The translations under genes and the position numbers were made by a program. From Candidatus Poseidoniaceae archaeon (lineage in GTDB: Archaea > Thermoplasmatota > Poseidoniia > Poseidoniales > Poseidoniaceae), in assembly GCA_013330015.1 (NCBI GenBank), contig DUJC01000113.1:1-6925 (forward strand): a DNA stretch of 6,925 nt, written 5' to 3'. The notes under the pieces are model-generated. The model ran no database searches, was not told where the DNA came from, and saw only the letters and a program-made list of their open reading frames with translations. Shown in pieces: positions 1 to 5,737 of this stretch (the first letter of the stretch is position 1; each line of letters starts with the position of its first letter).

Positions 1-2104
1 GTCGATCGTGGAAACCGCCACTTGCACCTCGACTTCCTGAATGGACGTCTGTTTGTAAGTATGTGAATTTCATGGCATCGCCAGCGTTTGCCACATCGTC
101 TACAAAGAACCAGTGAGCGTTGCTTGTAACCCATGTCGCAGGATTGGCTGCTGTAGCAGGAGGTGCTGGATCGTAACCAACATTAGGGCCGTTGGCCAAA
201 GCGTTGAGGTCTTGGAACTTCCAATAATATTCAACGTAATCACCTGCGCTCAAGTCAGCAGTGGATCCCTTGAAACGGCATTCACCGTCACCTGTAGAAC
301 AGCTTCCGATTGCGGTTGCCGCCACTGACGTCCATGTTGATGCGTTGTTAATTCGATACACCAACTTCACTCCGTTTGTTGAAGTGGTGTCGATTCCGGA
401 CAAATCGGTTAGGGTGGTAAAGAATGTGCGCTTTCCTTCGATGTATGTGGTCAGGTCTGAGTATGGAACATGGCTTGAAGCTGGTGGGTTTGGATCTGAT
501 CCACCAGAGTAAATTACTTCCACATAATTGGCCAGACTTCCGGATTGTTGGAATCTCATGTATTGATAGCCCGTGCTAGTTGAATGAGCGCCAAATCCGA
601 CGGTACCACCGTTCGTTTGAGCATTGATGACGTAGTTGTGAGCGCCAGTTGTTGCGGAACAAGCGGTACCTGAAGGGTTGTTGTTATCACAGAGTTCGAC
701 TGTTTTCCATCCCGAGGACCATGCAATATTACCGATGGAAGCTGAGTTTCCGATAGAGGAAATCAGTTTTCTATCGTTCAAAGAACTTTGGCTTCCAGTA
801 ATGATGTTTGCAGCGATTGATCCAGAACATGTAGCAGTACTAATCGAGGTCTGGTAGTTTGGTTGTGTACCGCATGCTTCGAGGATTTTCGCGCTGACAG
901 TAGCTGAACCGCCGTATCTTGAGGTATAAACTCGCCAGTTGATTTCATCAACCGTAGCACCTTGAGGAAGGGCAGAACTGCTGCCGAAGGTGTACTTCAT
1001 CCAAGGAACTTCTTGTGAGGTCATAGACCATGACGAGCGATAGAGATCGACGTAGTTGCTGTTGTAGCAGTTCGGATAGTACACACGACAGTATCCTGAA
1101 CCTGCTTTGAAAAGTTTGACAGTAGGATCAACTGAGACTGGGAAAACTCGGTCCTCTGAGAGAAGCCAACTGGTTTCAACGGCTGTTGTTAGTACAATGG
1201 TTGGGCCATATACTTCAATGAAATATGTGCCGATGTATGGCTCTGAATCTGAACTATCGTATACTGTAGGCTCTGGGATGGTCGCCAATACTTCACCAGT
1301 TTCGATGTTGCGAATCTCGAGTTCACCTTGGGTGATGGTGATCTCTTCGCCGAGGGCAACGCCGTCGAGATACAAACCATATCCGATAGGCATAACCATT
1401 CCTTCAGTGAAACCGAAATATTCGTCATCGATTTCGAGAGTTGGACGCTCTTGGATGAGAAGATTTTGCTTGACCTGTGTGGTTTCAACAGCATAGTCAA
1501 TTGCAAAGCCTTCTGCGAGAGGGTAGCGAATCATGTTCCCTCCGACTTCAACGTTACCGATGGCTGGAGGCGCATCGAAAACCATTGGAGTAGTACCTGT
1601 TGAATCGATGGTAATCAGCATAGGATTCAACCCAGTAACGATAGGATCAACAAACTGGTTTGCTTGGATTCCAAGTCCATGAGCGACTTCTGCACCAAAG
1701 GAAGTAACGAAAAGGTTCTCGTTGACTTCCCAACCTGTGGGTGTTGCCTTTATGTTAAGGTCAATTTCCTCGTAGGCACCACTGATATCGAGGTAGTGAA
1801 TCGCTTCATCACTCGTGAGTTGAGCAATTCGACCGTCCTCGGTAAGGAATCCCTTCGAGTTCGTATCTCTCATACCCAGGAGTTCCTGTGAAGGATCGTA
1901 CTCATAGGTTGTTTTTTCGAGGGCAGCTGGCATCTCGCCAAATACATCGCTCTGAACCGAGTATTCAGCGTTGATGGCACCATCGGTTGCTGTGTTATCC
2001 ACCAGGCTTGTCATTGGCATCAATGCCATCAAAGCACAGAGAAGGATTGCAGTACCAATTCCACCCATTGCAGTTTTCGTTTTCTTATTCTTGTTTCCCA
2101 ACAT
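1..2104 (-). CDS. Large secreted/surface protein with WapA/Rhs-type N-terminal module, partial (3' end outside window)
   Basis: The frame is open without a stop from 2104 to the window edge: 701 codons, C-terminus missing. A TGA at 2113-2111 lies directly upstream, so the start is ATG 2110 or ATG 2104. I prefer 2104 because GGGTGA (2116-2111) then sits 6 nt upstream, while it would touch the 2110 codon. Residues 4-10 are basic (NKNKKTK) and 15-34 are hydrophobic, a signal peptide or N-terminal anchor. C23 is preceded by LL, so there is no lipobox. Residues 79-116 carry R79-x-x-NSK, DG at 90-91, HY at 103-104 and EEID at 112-115. Residues 320-328 read FPVSVDPT. This set is typical of the region before Rhs/YD or DNRLRE domains in bacterial wall proteins. 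Residues 330-533 look like a beta-sandwich (LPQGATVDEINWRVY; ends YVEVIYSG). Residues 545-690 form another beta domain after a Pro-rich linker. Eight mature-region cysteines fall in four close pairs (339/346, 411/426, 472/482, 602/609). The likely role is cell-surface adhesion or structure; ligand and enzymatic activity are unknown. Confidence 0.88.
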   Translation of the reverse strand, partial: MLGNKNKKTKTAMGGIGTAILLCALMALMPMTSLVDNTATDGAINAEYSVQSDVFGEMPAALEKTTYEYDPSQELLGMRDTNSKGFLTEDGRIAQLTSDEAIHYLDISGAYEEIDLNIKATPTGWEVNENLFVTSFGAEVAHGLGIQANQFVDPIVTGLNPMLITIDSTGTTPMVFDAPPAIGNVEVGGNMIRYPLAEGFAIDYAVETTQVKQNLLIQERPTLEIDDEYFGFTEGMVMPIGYGLYLDGVALGEEITITQGELEIRNIETGEVLATIPEPTVYDSSDSEPYIGTYFIEVYGPTIVLTTAVETSWLLSEDRVFPVSVDPTVKLFKAGSGYCRVYYPNCYNSNYVDLYRSSWSMTSQEVPWMKYTFGSSSALPQGATVDEINWRVYTSRYGGSATVSAKILEACGTQPNYQTSISTATCSGSIAANIITGSQSSLNDRKLISSIGNSASIGNIAWSSGWKTVELCDNNNPSGTACSATTGAHNYVINAQTNGGTVGFGAHSTSTGYQYMRFQQSGSLANYVEVIYSGGSDPNPPASSHVPYSDLTTYIEGKRTFFTTLTDLSGIDTTSTNGVKLVYRINNASTWTSVAATAIGSCSTGDGECRFKGSTADLSAGDYVEYYWKFQDLNALANGPNVGYDPAPPATAANPATWVTSNAHWFFVDDVANAGDAMKFTYLQTDVHSGSRGASGGFHDR

Positions 2105-2110
2105 GTTCAT

Positions 2111-2116
2111 TCACCC
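2111..2116 (-). promoter_or_regulatory. Ribosome binding site GGGTGA deciding the start at 2104
   Basis: GGGTGA on the minus strand matches the anti-Shine-Dalgarno end of archaeal 16S rRNA (GGTGA core). The spacing is 6 nt to ATG 2104 and 0 nt to ATG 2110. The motif also contains the in-frame TGA that closes the frame upstream. This spacing is the main reason for preferring 2104. Confidence 0.65.
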
Positions 2117-2151
2117 ATACGGACTGTATGTAAGTACAACCACGTTCTCCG

Positions 2152-2160
2152 CCATTTATA
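2152..2160 (-). promoter_or_regulatory. Archaeal TATA box (TATAAATGG) for the partial surface-protein gene
   Basis: TATAAATGG reads 5'->3' from 2160 to 2152. A purine-containing stretch, CGAACTTC, lies just upstream and could serve as a weak BRE for TFB. Transcription would be expected about 25 nt downstream, near 2132, giving a leader of roughly 25-30 nt. The distance from the first T to ATG 2104 is 56 nt, close to the 54 nt of the upstream gene. Start site and BRE are inferred. Confidence 0.6.
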
Positions 2161-2164
2161 GAAG

Positions 2165-2340
2165 TTCGGGTGCAAAATCTTTGAATTCTATTTTTCCTGA
2201 CCTAAATGAATCGTTATACTGAGACGGATTTTTCTATCAAACTAGTACAAACAATTTGTAAAATGAACATTTATTTTAATTTCAAATTTTGAATAAACAA
2301 TCAATACCTCTGATCAGGTGTAAACAATTTCTGCAGATTA
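2165..2340 (-). promoter_or_regulatory. AT-rich intergenic region with small inverted repeats
   Basis: This non-coding stretch lies between the terminator of the upstream gene and the TATA box of the downstream gene. It is visibly richer in A/T than the flanking genes. It holds a perfect inverted repeat TACAAA-CAA-TTTGTA (2246-2260) and another, TTCAAA-T-TTTGAA (2281-2293). The plus-strand sequence AAACAAT occurs three times (2249-2255, 2295-2301, 2322-2328). These could be operator sites or chance in AT-rich DNA. I see no credible small gene here: the plus-strand open frame ending at 2222 is mostly antisense to the downstream gene. Confidence 0.35.
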
Positions 2341-2383
2341 AAATAAAAAAGGCCAGAGAGGGCACCTGAATGCCCTCTCTGGC
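2341..2383 (-). terminator. Hairpin plus T-tract terminator of the 1056-aa surface-protein gene
   Basis: On the minus strand a perfect 13-bp stem (2383-2371 pairing with 2364-2352; GCCAGAGAGGGCA) encloses a 6-nt loop. After one C comes TTTTTTATTTTAA. The stem begins 51 nt after the stop codon. This is the layout of a bacterial intrinsic terminator. Archaeal RNA polymerase generally stops at oligo-T alone, so the stem may protect the 3' end or aid release. Confidence 0.85.
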
Positions 2384-2387
2384 GGCT

Positions 2388-2407
2388 TCTGTGCTGGAAA
2401 GCACAGA
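2388..2407 (-). other. Short hairpin between stop codon and terminator
   Basis: A perfect 8-bp stem (2407-2400 with 2395-2388; TCTGTGCT) closes a 4-nt loop (TTCC on the minus strand). It lies 27 nt past the stop codon and ends 4 nt before the terminator stem. The transcript would therefore carry two stacked hairpins. A role in 3'-end protection is inference. Confidence 0.55.
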
Positions 2408-2434
2408 TTACGACGGTCGAACCAAGTCTAGTGC

Positions 2435-5400
2435 TCAGTAATCCCAGTCTTTGTCTTCGCCGTCGCCTCCTCCGCGAGAGAGGATGAACGCACCGGCGAT
2501 GAAAGCGATCACGACGACTCCACCGATAGCGCCCCATGTCCAGCCTGGCAATTCGCCACTGGATGTTTCGTCGCCATCTGTGTTATCATTATCGATTTCT
2601 CCACCTTCGTTTGCCTTGAAGAAGGCAGCGTCTGCACCAGCATCAGAGCTGGAACCTGCGGTTCCAGCGTTGCCCAGTGCATCAACAGGAACAACTGCAA
2701 AGTAAACTGTGTATTGTCCTGGAGAAGTACTCATCATGACATCTGCAGTCATGACATCTGCACTTCCAGTGTTCACACAGGTTGTTGGCATGTTCGCCGC
2801 ATCAAATGCGTCACGATTTTTGTAGCAGACGTTCCAAGAAGCAACATCGTCCATAGATCCATCTGCGCTCCATGTCAGAGTCCACTTGTCACCTGCTTCT
2901 ACGACACTGACGCCTGTGGCGGCGGCATTGTCAACCTGCTTGTCAGCAACAACTGTTCCTGTTCCGATTGGCGTACTGCAGAGACCATCGTTGTTGCACA
3001 CTGCAACTTCAATGTCGTATGATACATCGTGGAGCGTGTTTGTACCGCTGTATGTGTAGGATGTCACGGTTCGGTCAAGATCGACTTCGAACACATCGCC
3101 GCTGTCTCCATGGGTGATGCTCACGGAAACCTTGTCTCCAGAGAGAGTGGTTCCTTCAAGACCCCAGTTCATGGTTATAGCACCTCCAGCAGCAGCTTCA
3201 GCGCTAAATCCACTGATGGATGCACTTGGTGGATCCTTTGCAAGAAGCGGGGCATCGATGAGCAAGAATTGACCGGATGGCATGACTCCACCGAACAGAT
3301 TCGATGTTGACAGCACCAACTTCGTGGAGTCTTCTTCGCTGTTCGTAGCTCCCTCTGCGATGAGTTGAGTCAAAGCAGGATTGTCACAGCTGGTCGTATA
3401 CCACAGAGAAGATGCGCCTAGAGATGAATCAAAGATGAATTCAATACTCTGATCAAGGACGTCAGTAGAACTGTATGTTGTTACTGGCTCGTAGTCAATC
3501 ACAGCGATTGGGTTGTACGTTCCACTTAGGAGAACACCAAGCGAGGCATCCGGATCAGGAAGTTGAATTCCAGAACAGTCTTCATCGCTGTCGGCTAGGT
3601 TCGCAATGGTAAATGCAGACTTACTCCAATAGGTCAACGCATAGGTCATCGTAATTCCACTGTCGGTTGTTCCTACAGCAACCTGATTGTTCCAAATATC
3701 CACAATGATTGTTTCGCTTACTTGACCGCCGTGGGCGTCGGTGATGGTTACGGTCACAGGGAATTTGGTTACATAATCCTCAAGAACACGTGTTTGGCAG
3801 AGTTGGAATTCATCTCCTTGGCCACCACAACCAGCAAGAGGTGTTCCTGCAGCTCCACCTGTCCAAGAGTAGGTCAAGTCCGTTCCAAATTGGTCATCGG
3901 CGTCGAATGCAGAAGCCTCGAACTCAAGTAGACCCTCCATGCCAATCATAAGATCGCCCTGGGTTACAAGGTCGAGTGATCCAATGACGGGCAGGTTGTT
4001 TACTACCTCCATCTCATAGGAGACGATGTTGTTACTCATCTTTTGATCGACGGTTTTACCATCGAGACTCACGTTTGCCTCGATAGAGTAGGTTCCTACG
4101 TCAAATGTTACCAAGGTACACGCGTGCCCCTGTTCCATTGCCATTTGTCCTTGGCTTGGAGCTCCCAACTTTTGGTACTCGTACATTGGTTCAACGCCTT
4201 GCAAACATGAGTTCTCCAAAGCGGTGGTAACGACGTTTGTGTCAAGGTTGGTGATGGTGAATGTTACGTTCCAGTCGTACAGTTCAGTGATGTCTGAACC
4301 CCTGTGTTCGACATAGACATCAATGTAGGATGCGCCAACAGAAAGATCGCCGGGTTCACCTGCAATGAGGATCGAGGACGGAACGCCCCCGCCGTTTGAG
4401 TCGTAGCCTTGGTAAATCGTGAGCGTGTCAATTCGGATGTCATGGAATGTAGCAGTAGCGCCGTTGATTTCACCCACATTGTTGCTTGTAATATCATCTT
4501 GATCGAATGCCTCTTCGCAGAAATTATCGTACGTTTCGGTGGCTGTGGTCTGTTCGCCGTCTTCACCTGTCACGTTAAATTCATATGTTTCGATACACGA
4601 TTCGTATTGTCCAAACAAAGAGTAGCCCGCAAGTGAAACTTCGACGCTGTAAATTGCATCTCCACCGCTTGTGTCAGGTGAAATGGAACCACTGTATGTG
4701 AATTCCCCGTTGTTAACATCGCTGGAGAAGACAGCACGTGGCTCGGAACGGTTGTCTGTAGGGTCGGTCTCATTTTGGAAGACCAGGACGTTTTGTTGCT
4801 GCCCAATGGTCACTGGATGCTTGAGTTCCCCTACAGTAGCACTGAGGAGGTCAAAACCATCCGAATCTTGTGCAGCGCTGACGTCGCCACGAATGTCAAG
4901 TAGCATGGTCAAATCTCGTGTAACGATTTCTGTGGAGCCTCCAAGGTTCACGGTAACAGTAAATCCGTGAGGGCCGTTCCCTGTGGCAACAACGTTACCG
5001 GAGTCCCATGCTATGTCGACTGAGATGTCGACGTAATCAACGACCTCAACATACACTTGTTGGACATCGTTTCCTGGGTCAACATCCTGATCTGAATAGG
5101 TCTCAATTTGGATGACGTAAATGCCAGCCTCTGGTGTCCAAACAACGTCCGAACCGAGGTATTGTAGAACGGTCTTACCGCCCTTGAAGACTGCACCAGC
5201 CGCCAGAGTTTGATCGTCGCACACGGATGTGTCGTCACAAATGACGTCTGGGTTGTCCCAGAGCAAGAGATTTCCGTTAGCATCTGAGGCAGGAGTAATT
5301 GGGTTTCCATCACCATCAGAAATCCAAACTTGTGCTTTGTAACCAAGCTCTGATATGTCTTGACTACCGGTGTTTTGGATGAAAACCTCGAAGGTCGTTG

Positions 5401-5605
5401 CTTGACCTACAAGAAGTTCATTGCGGCAATCTGGGCTACATTGCGTTTCTTTCGGCGAAGTGATTGCGATTAATTCAGCATCTGCTCCATTTCGAGCACC
5501 TGTTTCTTCAATCTCTTCATTGGTTTCAAGTTGAGTGATATCGATGTTAGCCATTAGACTGGCGACCATCAACAGCACGAGCATTATAGGGGTAATTTTC
5601 CTCAT
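2435..5605 (-). CDS. Cell-surface protein: CARDB-like, PKD-like and FN3-like domains, C-terminal membrane anchor
   Basis: Complete, 1056 residues. ATG 5605 has GGAGG 7 nt upstream; the nearby ATG 5610 hits TGA after two codons. Residues 1-19 form a signal peptide (MRK, hydrophobic core, SLMA). Residues about 44-190 are CARDB-like: EVFIQNTG at 73-80, and DVDPGNDVQQVYVEVVD at 174-190. Residues 191-345 and 385-536 look like related beta domains. Residues 537-640 are PKD-like (DADDQFGTDLTYSW; VTVTITDAHGG). Residues 641-790 are unassigned. Residues 792-888 and 893-995 are FN3-like. An acidic linker (1000-1016) leads to LPGW, a membrane helix at about 1023-1043, R1044 and the tail GGGDGEDKDWDY. All 16 cysteines are extracytoplasmic and pair within domains. 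There are five N-x-S/T sequons (278, 285, 344, 446, 511). I see no catalytic motif or lipobox. Inferred role: membrane-anchored surface scaffold or adhesin. The gene has its own promoter and a strong terminator, so it is probably monocistronic. Confidence 0.93.
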   Translation of the reverse strand: MRKITPIMLVLLMVASLMANIDITQLETNEEIEETGARNGADAELIAITSPKETQCSPDCRNELLVGQATTFEVFIQNTGSQDISELGYKAQVWISDGDGNPITPASDANGNLLLWDNPDVICDDTSVCDDQTLAAGAVFKGGKTVLQYLGSDVVWTPEAGIYVIQIETYSDQDVDPGNDVQQVYVEVVDYVDISVDIAWDSGNVVATGNGPHGFTVTVNLGGSTEIVTRDLTMLLDIRGDVSAAQDSDGFDLLSATVGELKHPVTIGQQQNVLVFQNETDPTDNRSEPRAVFSSDVNNGEFTYSGSISPDTSGGDAIYSVEVSLAGYSLFGQYESCIETYEFNVTGEDGEQTTATETYDNFCEEAFDQDDITSNNVGEINGATATFHDIRIDTLTIYQGYDSNGGGVPSSILIAGEPGDLSVGASYIDVYVEHRGSDITELYDWNVTFTITNLDTNVVTTALENSCLQGVEPMYEYQKLGAPSQGQMAMEQGHACTLVTFDVGTYSIEANVSLDGKTVDQKMSNNIVSYEMEVVNNLPVIGSLDLVTQGDLMIGMEGLLEFEASAFDADDQFGTDLTYSWTGGAAGTPLAGCGGQGDEFQLCQTRVLEDYVTKFPVTVTITDAHGGQVSETIIVDIWNNQVAVGTTDSGITMTYALTYWSKSAFTIANLADSDEDCSGIQLPDPDASLGVLLSGTYNPIAVIDYEPVTTYSSTDVLDQSIEFIFDSSLGASSLWYTTSCDNPALTQLIAEGATNSEEDSTKLVLSTSNLFGGVMPSGQFLLIDAPLLAKDPPSASISGFSAEAAAGGAITMNWGLEGTTLSGDKVSVSITHGDSGDVFEVDLDRTVTSYTYSGTNTLHDVSYDIEVAVCNNDGLCSTPIGTGTVVADKQVDNAAATGVSVVEAGDKWTLTWSADGSMDDVASWNVCYKNRDAFDAANMPTTCVNTGSADVMTADVMMSTSPGQYTVYFAVVPVDALGNAGTAGSSSDAGADAAFFKANEGGEIDNDNTDGDETSSGELPGWTWGAIGGVVVIAFIAGAFILSRGGGDGEDKDWDY
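2734..2762. repeat. 14-bp tandem direct repeat inside the second FN3-like domain
   Basis: TCATGACATCTGCA occurs at 2734-2747 and again at 2749-2762, a 15-bp period. On the coding strand it encodes ADVMTADVMM near residues 949-958. This is a small in-frame duplication that keeps the reading frame. Confidence 0.8.
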
Positions 5606-5612
5606 GTCATAT

Positions 5613-5617
5613 CCTCC
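5613..5617 (-). promoter_or_regulatory. Ribosome binding site GGAGG of the 1056-aa surface-protein gene
   Basis: GGAGG lies 7 nt upstream of ATG 5605, a canonical spacing. The out-of-frame ATG at 5610 is only 2 nt from the motif and reads into TGA, so 5605 is the start. Confidence 0.85.
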
Positions 5618-5621
5618 ATAT

Positions 5622-5637
5622 GGGCGGTGTCTCGCCC
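5622..5637. repeat. GC-rich inverted repeat in the leader/start-site region
   Basis: GGGCG (5622-5626) and CGCCC (5633-5637) form a perfect 5-bp dyad with a 6-nt spacer, one G-T pair longer if wobble counts. It lies 14-29 nt downstream of the TATA box, where transcription should begin, and just upstream of the GGAGG. It could be an operator or a short leader hairpin; chance is also possible. Confidence 0.4.
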
Positions 5638-5650
5638 TAGACCAAACTAC

Positions 5651-5659
5651 ATATATATA
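5651..5659 (-). promoter_or_regulatory. Archaeal TATA box (TATATATAT) for the 1056-aa surface-protein gene
   Basis: TATATATAT reads from 5659 to 5651 on the minus strand, 54 nt from its first T to ATG 5605. Transcription is expected near 5630, giving a leader of about 25 nt. A separate promoter here, after a T-run, indicates that the gene is not merely read through from the permease. Confidence 0.65.
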
Positions 5660-5707
5660 CTATGGGTGTGTTTTTTATTGAAAAATTATATTTAAATCAG
5701 GATGTTG

Positions 5708-5714
5708 AAAAAAA
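5708..5714 (-). terminator. Oligo-T terminator behind the permease gene
   Basis: A run of seven T on the minus strand begins 24 nt after the TAA of the permease. A T5 run follows at 5685-5681. There is no strong stem in front, so this resembles the ordinary archaeal oligo-T signal and contrasts with the hairpin terminator at 2341-2383. Confidence 0.5.
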
Positions 5715-5737
5715 GATGCTGCGCCGTTGTGAACAGC

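Noticed and set aside
1107..1496. Plus-strand open frame of 129 codons
   Set aside because: It lies wholly antisense to the large minus-strand gene, whose protein shows coherent domains. No ribosome binding site or plausible protein composition is seen.
2035..2046. Lipobox around C23 of the partial surface protein
   Set aside because: The residues before the Cys are ILL, not a small residue at -1, and the Cys lies inside the hydrophobic core.
2241..2350. AT-rich stretch as a replication origin or attachment site
   Set aside because: No repeated origin-box pattern, tRNA gene or integrase is visible; an ordinary promoter-upstream spacer explains it.
2301..2537. Minus-strand open frame rich in Arg overlapping the 3' end of the 1056-aa gene
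   Set aside because: It is an alternative frame of the Gly/Asp-rich tail and runs through both hairpins of the terminator.
2438..2557. Classical PGF-CTERM archaeosortase signal
   Set aside because: The motif is LPGW, not PGF, and a 12-residue acidic tail follows the Arg; reported only as a possible relative.
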